A DNA stretch of 64,000 nt from Brachypterus glaber (lineage: Eukaryota > Arthropoda > Insecta > Coleoptera > Kateretidae). Made by a program: the position numbers and the translations under genes. Below, piece by piece: positions 41,672 through 52,689 of this stretch. Location of the stretch: contig OY294044.1 of NCBI GenBank assembly GCA_958510825.1, forward strand, positions 47,394,626 through 47,458,625, written 5' to 3'. The stretch's first letter is position 1; the number at the start of each line of letters is the position of its first letter. The notes under the pieces were generated by a model. It worked only from the letters and a program-made list of their open reading frames with translations, was not told the DNA's origin and made no database searches.

Positions 41672-42095
41672 ACTCTTCTATCCGAAATCTGCGAAGAGTA
41701 ATATAATTATTATATTTTAAGCAATTAAATAATTGAGGTAGTTTTTACTTGCGGTTGGATTAAATTAAAAACCTCCCCCCTTTATTAAATTGTAAGCTAG
41801 GTGGGATTATTGCTGACATCTCGGCGGAAAATTGAATGGTAAACCGCATATTTATGCAAGGTCCTAAGAACAGGAAAATTTATATATAGTCACTCAGACA
41901 CAACTAGCATAATATTTGTACTGCACTTTGGTCTATTCCTGGAAAATATCCGCATAGAATCCGTAAAGAATAACATCGCAATTTCTATACGATTCACCCA
42001 GTAAAGCACTCAATGTGAACTGAAATGGTTTGCGTCGAGATACGTATACTATTTTTCCTACGACATGACACCTAAATATCCAAAAAAACATTATT
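41672..42095. other. Intergenic, nothing recognised
   Basis: The minus-strand frame at 41933-42124 has no recognisable domain. Confidence 0.5.
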
Positions 42096-42242
42096 GTCAA
42101 ATTAAAGTCGCAAGCAAGTTGCAAAACAACTTTACACTATGATATTTCAAGAACGCTTTGATCCAGAGACTTGAAATTTGAAAAAAATATTTTCTATGTA
42201 GTGTAAAGTTGTTTTGCAACCTGCTTGCGACTTTAATTTGAC
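42096..42242. mobile_element. 147-bp foldback
   Basis: GTCAAATTAAAGTCGCAAGC pairs with GCTTGCGACTTTAATTTGAC, and pairing goes on through AACAACTTTACACTA/TAGTGTAAAGTTGTT. The loop ATGATATTTCAAGAACGCTT is shared with the MITE at 34311-34483. Confidence 0.9.
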
Positions 42243-42243
42243 T

Positions 42244-42506
42244 ATACATTACATTACATTACATTACATGTTTGTTTAACCTCGTACTATTCTACTTAAT
42301 CAAGCATCCCCTAAGTCCCGGACTTGTGTGGGCTAGACTTTTGAACCAGTTTTTATAGGGGGCGTCCACTTCACTTATTGCCTTCGCCAAATTTTAACTA
42401 TTAATTAACTGAAAAAGGAAATCGTTGCCAGTGAGAATCGAACTCACGCTAGCTTGGCTAGTTGGATTGTCGTGTAGACGCGGTAGCCAGCTAACCAAAC
42501 CCTCCC
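42244..42506 (-). mobile_element. tRNA-derived SINE
   Basis: On the minus strand the head (from 42506) has GGTTAGCTGGCTACCGCGTC, resembling an A box. Downstream GTGAGTTCGATTCTCAC (42447-42431) forms a perfect T-arm with a B-box loop. The acceptor stem does not close (TGGCAAC has no partner at the 5' end), so it is tRNA-like but not a tRNA gene. The body runs to an (AATGT)n tail (plus strand 42244-42267). It would be transcribed by RNA polymerase III and mobilised by a LINE. No clean target duplication found. Confidence 0.6.
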
Positions 42507-42820
42507 ATAAACCAAACCCTCCCATGAAACGCTAAAATTATCTTAAAATTTGTTTTTCAATTTGAGGTTATGTGTTTGACGTTTAGTAATTTTGTGAGAG
42601 CAGATATGTAAAGTGTATTTTTATAGTTATTTTAAATCCAATGTACATAGGTGTCTCAAATTCTTTCTTCCTACCTGCAAAGCATCTCCAGTTCTACTGT
42701 TTGGGACCTACCTGAGAATAACTTAAACTTAACTGACACAAAATCAAACACATAACATACATATTTATAAATATATTATATGAATTTTACCTGTTTTTAG
42801 ATCTTTAGATATTGTGGATA
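42507..42820. other. Intergenic
   Basis: Starts with a short duplication of AACCAAACCCTCCCAT next to the SINE head. Nothing else recognised. Confidence 0.5.
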
Positions 42821-43560
42821 GGGACTGTCCATATATTACGTAACGCGCTTAGGGGGGGGGGGGTCAGAGAAATTGTTACAGTTTGTTACAGGGGGGAGGA
42901 GGGGTCTAGGTAAACGTTACGTAACGGAATTTAATAAATTTAATGTTTATTTCCTAAGCTTGGCCGATGTATTTTTATTTCAACATAAATTACTATTTAG
43001 TGGCCCATAATTCCCTTTTTCACACAAAAATTGACGAAACTATGCATATTTAAATAATATTGTAATCAGTAAAAAAACTGTTGACATTGATTTTAAAAAA
43101 ATCTTACGGTCCTGTTCTTGCGTGATCTTGCCGATGAATCATCGGCGATGATACATTTTCGCGCGGAATGTGTACTCACAGAACACCAATGTGTGTACTA
43201 TTTTGTGTACCTGTGCATAAACAATATACGTTATGTGACACTCAGTGTAAAAAGAGGTACCTAGTATTTTTTCCCTGTGTGATATTGATTATGAATATTT
43301 TTTTAAAGTTTGAGTGATTTTTTCGTGTAAATTTTTTTAAGGTTATGTTATACTATATTTTAGGTTCATGTTTATTTTGTCGAGAAAAACGAATCAAAAG
43401 AAATTTACAGTTAAATTTATTACGAAACAAAAATTTTATATTCTTACGCTTTACACAGGGAGGGGGGGGGGGGTGTTGGTAAATGTGACAGTTTGTTACA
43501 CAGGGGGAGGTGGGTCAATTTTTTTTGAAAAATTGCGTTACGTAATATATGGACAGCCCC
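42821..43560. mobile_element. 740-bp MITE, GGGACTGTCCATATATTACG ends
   Basis: Ends GGGACTGTCCATATATTACG and CGTAATATATGGACAGCCCC are inverted repeats. Inside each lies (T)AACGC, then a G run closed by TC or TG, and TTGTTACA-GGGGG. ATA stands on both outer sides (possible 3-bp duplication). The internal part has no ORF. The subterminal pattern matches the smaller MITE at 5983-6110. Confidence 0.85.
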
Positions 43561-43580
43561 ATACAGAACACGAAAATTTT

Positions 43581-43780
43581 NNNNNNNNNNNNNNNNNNNN
43601 NNNNNNNNNNNNNNNNNNNNNNNNNNNNNNNNNNNNNNNNNNNNNNNNNNNNNNNNNNNNNNNNNNNNNNNNNNNNNNNNNNNNNNNNNNNNNNNNNNNN
43701 NNNNNNNNNNNNNNNNNNNNNNNNNNNNNNNNNNNNNNNNNNNNNNNNNNNNNNNNNNNNNNNNNNNNNNNNNNNNNNNN
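43581..43780. other. Assembly gap (200 N)
   Basis: Exactly 200 N. A round number indicates a scaffolding join of unknown length. Frames drawn across it (43368-43836) are meaningless, and left and right neighbours may not be adjacent in the genome. Confidence 0.98.
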
Positions 43781-43785
43781 TATTC

Positions 43786-43908
43786 TATAACTAGTATGGA
43801 ATAGACTAAATTCCGCGCAAGCAGAAAGTTTGTCATACGAGCCGGGCAGGCGAGTATGACGGTCCGGCGAGCTCCGGAATGACTATTTCATACGTGTTGT
43901 AGACTATA
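43786..43908. repeat. Palindrome with CpG-rich tip, next to the gap
   Basis: GTATGGAATAG / CTATTTCATACGTG stems, with a centre rich in CGAG words (ATACGAGCCGGGCAGGCGAG and GGTCCGGCGAGCTCCGG). It may be cut by the gap at its left side. Confidence 0.55.
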
Positions 43909-44399
43909 CTTTTTCTTCGACTGCAAATATGAAACACTGTATGGCTTTAAACTGCGGACAAGGTTAAAAACAATGTTTTTTGTGACTCGACATTGTAAAT
44001 CCAACAAAACACATATTTTTAAATAAAGTAATTAATGTTAAATAATAATTTTATCAAATCTGTACTTAAAAAAGATTTTTATTTAATTTTAGCACATATT
44101 TACAAATTATAGTGCAAAAATTGAAGGTTATGTCAGATTGTTGTGACAGATATCAGGTTTAAATATTTAACAATAGATGGAGCAGTTTTAACTTTTTTGG
44201 ACTAAATTGATAAAAAACTGGTCAAAGATTAAAAAAAACTAATAAAACTTTATGTAATTTTAACGCAAAACTTTAAATTGCGTTAAATTATTCAATATTT
44301 CATGGTAAAATATATATATTTTTGCTAATTTTGCTACAGTTTTCTTTACTTTATAAACAAGAGATGACACTACATGTGCTCATTCTAACACTTGATACG
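43909..44399. other. AT-rich intergenic, nothing recognised
   Basis: No ORF, repeat ends or RNA gene that I can support. Confidence 0.5.
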
Positions 44400-44649
44400 G
44401 AATATTCATACCGTATCTAGAGCTAGAATGGATTCATTCTTTGTTTGAAAAGTGTGTGAATTTGCTTACATTCTAAAGTCGTAGAAAAACTATGAGCTAT
44501 AAAGACTGGACTATTCGATTACTTAAATCCTTAGCTAATTTGTTTTATTTGAAATTGACAATATGCAAGGATTAAAGCTGAACTTTTAATTGAATTCTAA
44601 TGAATCAGGTAACATTTTAATTTTAATTAATAACAATATATATAATATA

Positions 44650-45352
44650 TACAGTGAGGTCTAAACGTCACCCCCCACTTTTAACTTTTGAACGAGTTGA
44701 GATATCGACTTAAAATTTATAACTCTTAAATAAGACAACTTAAACTATCTTTAAGCATATATTTGATATTTTCAGCTCTTAAAATGTGGGCAGGGGGGCA
44801 TGGGGGCACATTTTTTTAAATGGAAAGGGGGGTTGTATAATACATCAATTTTAAAGCTCATAAAATTCTCCATTTAACTCCATATTTTTAAATAAAAAAA
44901 AAATTGGGTTTAAAATGGGGTTGAAAATGGGTATTAATGTCAAAATTCCTCTAAAAAAAAACAAATAATTTTTTAAAAATGCCTAATTTCATCATAAAAA
45001 AATGTTAATTATACTTTTAAACTAATTTTAGTTGACATAAAAAATTTATAAAAAAAACTTAAAAAGCACAAAAAATTGAAAAATCAAAACCTTAAAAAAC
45101 ATTTTTAAAAAATTTAAAACTATTATTTTAAATAAAGAATTTTATAAGCTTTAAAATGATGTATCACACGACCCCCCTTTCTATTTAAAAAAATGTCCCC
45201 CCATGCCCCCCTGCCCACATTTTAAGAGCTGAAAATATCAAATATATGCTAAAAGATAGTTTAAGTTGCCTTATTTAAGAGTTCTAAATTTGAAGTCGAT
45301 ATCTCAACTCGTTCAAAAGTTAAGGGGGGGGTGACTTTTGGACCGCACTGTA
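44650..45352. mobile_element. 703-bp foldback, TACAGTG-GGTC ends
   Basis: Ends TACAGTGAGGTCTAAACGTC and GACTTTTGGACCGCACTGTA enclose arms that pair almost throughout (TTTTGAACGAGTTGAGATAT; GGGCAGGGGGGCATGGGGG with CCCCCATGCCCCCCTGCCC). A close relative is at 62933-63650, an end fragment at 51104-51165, and a diverged copy at 36490-37000. Confidence 0.92.
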
Positions 45353-48300
45353 TATATTTAAATTTATCGATTGAAAAAAGGAATATGGAAAAATCCTCGA
45401 AAAAATCACATTAAATAATACTTTTCTTGTGCACAATAAAATCACAAATATGTTTGAACTTTTTGCTCCTCCAGATCTTTAAAACTCACATCCTTAAACC
45501 CAATTAAATAAAACTTTATAATAAAAAGCGTAATGTTAGAGTTACTAATGATGTTCTTTTTAAACTCGTTTATTCAAATTCGATCAATAGGTTTTGTTTG
45601 TAACTGATGCTTCAACAGGATTTTAAGAGAAATTGTTAATAAAATTTTAAAGAATCTAGAAATAATAAAAATTGATCTATAATTTTATATTTACTGTTAT
45701 TTCTTCGACAATTACTAAGTCCCAGTCTTCTAAAGCTCAAGAAATTATGTTCTATTAAGACTAGACCATTCAATTCTACTTCATTTCCAGCTAATTGGTT
45801 TTATTTCAAATTGACACAATTTTCAAGGATTTTAATAGAAATTCTGTATTAAAACTTCAATGAATATCGTAACAATTTAAATTTGATTAAGTCTACACTT
45901 GTAGTAATTTCTTAGACAAATGATGGAGTTCATTTTTGTAAATTAATAAGAGAGGATTGATTTGTTATTTCTAAAAAACCGTAAGAAATTATATAGAACA
46001 TAATATGTTCTGCCTAATTCCCAATTTAAAATTTATACAAATTTAAAATTTATACCAATTTAAAAAGAAATTAATAGAATTAGAATTTATTAATAGAATT
46101 TTAGAGGCAGGTCAAATCTTTTAAGAACTTAAAAGTTCTTAAATAAAAGAAAACACAAAGTCTAAGGATTTTAATTATTTTGATAAAATAATAATAAATT
46201 AGCTAATATTTTATTTTTATTAATTATATTATATTTATTTAATGAAAAGTTATATAAGAAAAATTACACCAAATGATACTGGTATTGCGCACATGTGAAT
46301 GTGTCCTCCAGATCTTTAAAGGTTATGTCCTTAAACCGAATTAAATAAAACTTTATAACAAATAGAGTAATGTTAGAGTAAATACCGATGTTCTTTTTAG
46401 AATCGTTTAGTCAAATTTGTTCAATAGGTTTTGTTTTTAACTGAAGCTTTAAAATGATTTTAAGAGAAATTATTAATAATAACATTTCAAAAAATCTAGA
46501 AATAACAAAAATCTGATCTGCAATTTTATATTAACTGTTCTTTCTTCGACAATTACTAAGTCACAGTCCTCTAAAGCTCAAGAAATTATGTTCTATTAAG
46601 ACTAGACCATTCAATTCTACTTCATTTCCAGCTAATTGGTTTTATTTTAAATTGACACAATTTTCAAGGATTTTAATAGAAATTCTGTATTAAAACTTCA
46701 ATGAATCTCGTAAAAATAAAAATTTGATTAATTCTACACTTGTAGTAATTTTTTAGACAAATGATGGAGTTCATTTTTGTAAATTAATAAGAGAGGATTG
46801 ATTTGTAATTTCTAAAAAACCGTAAGAAATTATATAGAACATAATATGTTCTGCCTAATTATCAATTTAAAATTTATACAAATTTAAAAAGAAAATAATA
46901 GAATCAGAATTTATTAATGGAATTTTAGAGGCATGTCAAATCTTTTAAGAACTTAAAAGTTCTTAAATAAAGAAAACATATTGTTAAGTCTAAGAAACTA
47001 TGTTCAATAAAGACTGGACCATTCAATTACTTTAAATTCTTAGCTAATTTATTTTATTTGAAATTAGCATTTTCAAGGGTTTTAATTATTTTAATAAAAT
47101 TATAATAAATTAGCTAATATTTTATTTTTATTAATTATATTATATTTAAATTTATTTAATGAAAAATTATAAAAGAAAAATTACACCAAATAATACTGTT
47201 ATTGCTCAAATGTAACTGTGTCCTCCAGATCTTTAAAGGTTATGTCCTTAAAGCGAATTAAATAAAACTTTATAACAAATAGAGTAATGTTAGAGTAAAT
47301 AACGATGTTCTTTTTAGAATCGTTTAGTCAAATTTGTTCAATAGGTTTTGTTTTTAACTGATGCTATAAAATGATTTTAAGAGAAATTATTAATAATAAC
47401 ATTTCAAACAATCTAGAAATAACAAAAATCTGATCTGCAATTTTATATTAATTGTTATTTCTTCAATAATTACTAAGTCCCACTCCTTTCAAGTTCAAAA
47501 AATTATGTTCTGTTAAGACTAGACCATTCAATTCTACTTCATTTCCAGCTAATTGGTTTTATTTCAAATTGACACAATTTTCAAGGATTTTAATAGAAAT
47601 TCTGCATTAAAACTTCAATGAATATCTTAACAATAAAAATTTGATTAATTCTACACTTGTAGTAATTTCTTAGACAAATGATGGAGTTCATTTTTGTAAA
47701 TTAATAAGAGAAGATTGATTGGTAATTTCTAAAAAACCGAAAGAAATTATATAGAACATAATATGTTCTGCCTAATTCCCAATTTAAAATTTATACAAAT
47801 TTAAAAAGAAATTAATAGAATTAGAATTTATTAATAGAATTTTAGAGGCAGGTCAAATCTTTTAAGAACTTAAAAGTTCTTAAATAAAAGAAAACACAAA
47901 GTCTAAGAAACTATGATCAATAATTGGACCATTCATTTACTTTAAATTCTTAGCTAATTTATTTTATTTGAAATTACCATTTTCAAGGATTTTAATTATT
48001 TTGATAAAATAATAATAAATTAGCTAATATTTTATTTTTATTAATTATATTATATTTAAATTTATTTAATGAAAAATTATAAAAGAAAAATTACACCAAA
48101 TAATACTGGTATTGCGCACATGTGAATGTGTCCTCCAGATCTTTAAAGGTTATGTCCTTAAAGCGAATTAAATAAAACTTTATAACAAATAGAGTAAGGT
48201 TAGAGTAAATACCGATGTTCTTTTTAGAATCATTTAGTCAAATTTGTTCAATAGGTTTTGTTTTTACCTGATGCTTTAAAATAATTTTAAGAGAAATTAT

Positions 48301-48994
48301 AAATATGAACATTACAAACAATAAAAATAACAAAATCTGATCTGCAATTTTATATTAACTGTTATTTCTTCAATAATTACTAAGTCCCAGTCTTTTAAAG
48401 CTCAATAAATTATGCTTAAGACTAGACCATTCAATTCTACTGCATTTCCAGCTAATTGGTTTTATTTCAAATTGACACAATTTTCAAGGATTTTAATGGA
48501 AATTTTGTATTAAACTTCAATGAATCTCGTAAAAAAATTGATTAATTATTTTATACTTGCAGTAATTTTTTAAACAAATGATTAGGTTCATTTTTGTAAA
48601 TTAATAAGAAAGAATTGATTTGTAATTTATAAAAAACTGTAAGAAACTATATAATTTGAAAAGAAATTAATAGAATTAGAATTTATCAACTGAATTTTGG
48701 AGTCAGGACAAATCTTTTAATAACTTAAAAGTTCATAAATAAAAGACAAAATATTGTTAAGTGTAAGAAACTATATCCAATAAAGACTGGACCATTCAAT
48801 TACTTTAAATTCTTAGCTAATTTGTTTTATTTCAAATTATCATAACATTTGCAAGAATTTTAATTATTTTTTTAATAACATTATTATGTATTAGGTAATA
48901 TTTTAATTTTTATTAATTATATTATAGTTTAATTTATTTATCGAAAAATATACCAAATAATAATAATAAAGTCAAAAATGTGACTGCATCTCCC

Positions 48995-49230
48995 AGATCT
49001 TTAACCTTTTCGGGACGGGAAACGACCGGAGTTGCATAGATGTTTCTTTCCAGACGGAAAACGAATCGAGTTGCAAGACGTTTAATATTCCTCTGATTTA
49101 AATAACAGCCCTTGATACACTACGAAAAAGTTCCATTCAGCACTAATTAGTGCTAATACCATAATCTCCATTATAAAGCACAGATTGGACAAAGTAAATG
49201 TGCTGCCAGTCTTTTCCCGTCCCGAAAAGG
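48995..49230. mobile_element. 236-bp piggyBac-type MITE (TTAA target)
   Basis: Ends CCTTTTCGGGACGGGAAA and TTTCCCGTCCCGAAAAGG are inverted repeats flanked by TTAA (48991-48994, 49231-49234). Sister units of the tandem repeat read GATCTTTAAAGGTTATGTCC with one TTAA-like site, which gives the empty site. TTAA duplication is the hallmark of piggyBac transposition. The minus-strand frame 49082-49282 is spurious. Confidence 0.9.
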
Positions 49231-49670
49231 TTAAAGGTAATTTCTTAAACCTAATTAAATAAAACTTTATTATAAAAAGCATTTATTCGTAATGTTAGAG
49301 TAACTAACGATGTTCTTTTGAAAATCGTTCATTCAAATTTGTTCAATAGGTTTTGTTCGTAATTGATACTTCGATAGGATTTTTATAGAAATTCTTAATA
49401 AAAATTGAATCAATTTGGAAACAATAACATTCTGATTTAAAATTTTATATTATAGATGTTTTTTCATAATTGAAAAGATTACTTTTCATCCTACGTATAA
49501 ATTTTATGTTTATAAACTAATAAATAACTTTTAAAATAATATAATGGGTGACACACATCTCTATTCATCACATCTCTACTTACGCACATTATAACAACTT
49601 CGAAAATCTAAAATGCTTGGGGTGGATTTTTTTCTTTTTTATATAAAAAAAAAACGTATAAAGTTACCTA

Positions 49671-50153
49671 CAACATAGACAAAATAAACAAATAGATTGA
49701 TTTTTGACCGTCTGCGCATACTTCTGCGTCCCGACTAAATGCGTCCTCCATTTTGATTCCAATTGTCCAACATAAAAAAAATATATTTTATGTTGGTAAC
49801 ACTGTGTTCCGTTAGATAGGTATATTTTCTTTGTTAGAGACGTGTCTTTTTATTTCACTTCAGTAGTCAGTAAAAGTTTCTTTTTGTCGTTGTTTTGTTG
49901 CAACAGTTTGTTATATATGTAAAAACTAAATCAATATGTTATACTACACAGATATTTATTTATTTTTACCAGTTTTTTTAATGTAACATAAGAAAACATT
50001 AAAAAGTAAGGTTATGTCGTTTATTTATTTACATTTTACCCACTAATTTAAATTTCCCGGCTGATTTCTGACGTAACTTCCGATCAAAATGGAGGACTCG
50101 TAAATTTGTATATAACCTTGAGATGACAGCTCATCTATGTTTTTTGTCTATGC
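49671..50153. mobile_element. Probable 480-bp inverted-repeat element
   Basis: CATAGACAAAATAAAC at left and TTTTTTGTCTATG at right, with inner CGTCCTCCATTTTGAT pairing with ATCAAAATGGAGGACTCG. The ends are imperfect. Confidence 0.5.
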
Positions 50154-51103
50154 ACAACAATCAGATAATTTGTTATACCTGTCAAGTAGTAATTTTTCAG
50201 ATACGATGTTTCGGAACTTACAAGGCGATATGCCTATTTACATTTCTAATAAATTTCAAATTTTATAAATAATTACTAAGTTTTATAAATATATACAAAT
50301 AATTTTTAAATTTCATTAAACAACAAAATAGTTGTATTTTTTACCAAGCTATAACGGTAAAAATAAAAAATATTTATTGTAATTAATTACAGAAATATTT
50401 GGAAATATTTACTATGGTGTAAAAAATACATGAAATAGTAAAGTATGGCAAAAAAAATTACAAAATTTTGCGAATATTTACGACACAAACAAGGTTAACC
50501 CTGTTATCGTAAATTTTCAATAGTAATATCATAAGTGCATGTTGAATTATCGATAATTTTTTTACTGTATTAAAAAAATATTTTGCTTGCATTTTTCGTC
50601 AAAATTCCTTGACCTGCGGTCTCGGAATTTTGTAACAAATTTGCCGCGCTTTTTAAAACCACGATGTTCACTTGTTCGCGAATGTTGGCAAGTCTAAACT
50701 TTGCTTGAGGGATATTTTATGCTTGAGATTATTCCAATAAAATAGTTATCATATATTTTAGTATTTAAATAAAAATCATTGCTGTTTTTGTTTAAAAAGT
50801 TTAGTTTTCAACTGAAAATAAATAAAATAACGGGTATTTCCACGCGTAAAAAAACAATTTGCGATGTGTTTATAATAAAATTTGGCAACGCTGTACTGGC
50901 ACCAGCGCAGTCATTTGAGGTCTATATCCGTCATTTAAAAGAAATAAATATTTACTTCTTTACTGTAAATATATTTTTAATATATAAGTGTTTAAATTAG
51001 TTTTGAGTGGCCTGTTTTTAATACCAAGATTCAAATAAACAAATTAAAATTTATAGATATCAGTGATTTAAAGCTTTTAAGATGGAAAGTGCATAAAATA
51101 TAA
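50154..51103. other. AT-rich intergenic
   Basis: Contains a short palindrome AAAATTCCTTGACCTGCGGT-CTCGGAATTTT at 50603. The plus-strand frame 50779-51000 has no domain. Confidence 0.45.
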
Positions 51104-51165
51104 TACAGAGCGGTCCAAAAGTCACCCCCCCTCTTAACTTTTGAACCAGTTGAGATATCGACTTC
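51104..51165. mobile_element. End fragment of the GGTCCAAAAGTCACC foldback family
   Basis: TACAGAGCGGTCCAAAAGTC, then TTTTGAACCAGTTGAGATAT; the rest of the element is missing. Confidence 0.8.
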
Positions 51166-51881
51166 AATTGTATATTATCTGAAATTAATTAGGGTTTATA
51201 CCTAGGATGTTTTGCTAATAAAATAAGCATTTATATTGCTTATCAATAAAAATAAATCAACTAAAGGTAAGATTCACAAACTAAAAACACATTTTGCAAA
51301 AATATAACATTTATTAAGATGTAACTGTCAGTTTCTTGTTTCCATAGTAACCAAGTGATAAATGCACATGTGCAAAAATTGTCAGATTTATTTTGATCTG
51401 ATTGGTCAAGAAAAATGCTAGGTTTTGATTGGCCTATATGTTGTTTGTGAAATAGTCAATACTATTTCTATTGCCTTAAAAAAATACCCTGTAAACAGCA
51501 TCGATTCGTAATTTCTAAAATCCGATGTTTTTAAGATACGTATATCCAATTTTGTTTCGTTTTCAGCCGATAGGTTTTATTTGAAATTGTAACATTATTG
51601 TAGGATTTAATAGAAATTTTTGAAGGACGCTTTACCCTAATATTATGAAATTTGCCCATTTTTATGGGCAGTTAAATTTCAATTTATATTCATCAAATCT
51701 TTCTATTTTGTTCATTTGCTTTTATTGGATAATTGATCTTTTATACTATTATATTTGATTTAAATATTAATTTGATTAGAAAAGAATAGTGGTACATTGT
51801 ATGCATACAAAATACAGGGTGTTTTAAAAATAGAGGCCATCTATGTTACTCGTATAATAAATATTATTACCTAAAAAATTA
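51166..51881. other. Intergenic with a lone ACAGGGTG end
   Basis: At about 51814 TACAGGGTGTTTTAAAAATAG resembles the ends of the 25514 and 57114 elements, without a partner. Otherwise nothing recognised. Confidence 0.45.
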
Positions 51882-52620
51882 TACAGGGTGATCAATAACT
51901 GGCATGCCAAAATTTAAGAGGTGATTCTGCATCCAAAAATATCAAAAAAAAGTTCCTATAACGGTTGGTCCGAAAATGAGCCCTAAGGAAGCTACGGCCC
52001 CTTAAAATTGTAATAAAAATAAGGTTTTTTATTAATAACTCTGGTACCCTTTAAGCTAGAGCGACGAGTTTTTGTATGTATACTAGTATTTATAAGGGCA
52101 ATAAGTTTATGTTAAATGATTTTTTTAAATTTATCCAGAGGCCTCCCTAGACGGAAAAATGTATTGGGCTTAACACATTTTTGCCCTAAACTTTTTTATG
52201 TGCACATTTTTTAAAAATGTGGATTGTAAAAATGTGGATTCCTTGAGTATATATACATAAAAAATGTCATATAGTGTAACACTGTAGGAGCAACCGTTTT
52301 CAAAAAAATGCAATTAAGAGAAAGTAACATTTTGTGCCACCAAAAACGTTACTTTTTAAAAGGCTATTGCTCCTTTAATATTAAATTTAGGTTTTTTGCT
52401 GAAGAATACTTTTTTGATCAGTTTTAAATGGAGAATCACCCTGTAGCATTAAACTTTTATTGATGCTTTTTTTTGTTCCCCATTCAATATGTTATCTTTG
52501 AAGGCCGTAGCTGACTTAGGGCTCATTTCCGAACCAACCTTTAAATAAAAACATTCTTCATATTTTTGGATGTGGAATCACTTCTTAAAGTTTGGCATGG
52601 CAGTTACTGATCACCCTGTA
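51882..52620. mobile_element. 739-bp foldback, ACAGGGTGATC ends
   Basis: TACAGGGTGATCAATAACTG pairs with CAGTTACTGATCACCCTGTA. Inner arms GGAAGCTACGGCC and GGCCGTAGCTGACTTAGGGC pair. A right-arm-only copy is at 34105-34255. Confidence 0.88.
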
Positions 52621-52689
52621 TGTTAATTACTCACCCCTTAAATATTTTGTCTCCGGTAAATGTATTTTCAATATTTTTATAATGATTTG

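Larger units (their letters stand above)
44400..49460 (+). repeat. AT-rich tandem repeat, units of about 840-917 bp
   Basis: CCTCCAGATCTTTAAA or a variant recurs at about 45468, 46305, 47222, 48132 and 48980. Each unit then runs through AATAAAACTTTATAA, ATAGGTTTTGTTT, ACTAGACCATTCAATTCTAC, TTAATAGAAATTCTGTATTA and AATGATGGAGTTCATTTTTG. A partial unit precedes 45468. Units are roughly 90% alike by eye. None codes for protein. The first unit holds a foldback (44650-45352), and the last a TTAA-flanked MITE (48995-49230). Confidence 0.88.

Noticed and set aside
42425..42506. A functional tRNA gene on the minus strand
   Set aside because: T-arm and box motifs are good, but the acceptor stem does not pair and the sequence continues into a body with an AATGT tail, so a tRNA-derived SINE fits better.
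43368..43836. ORFs of 81-140 residues across the N run
   Set aside because: Most of their length is unknown sequence.
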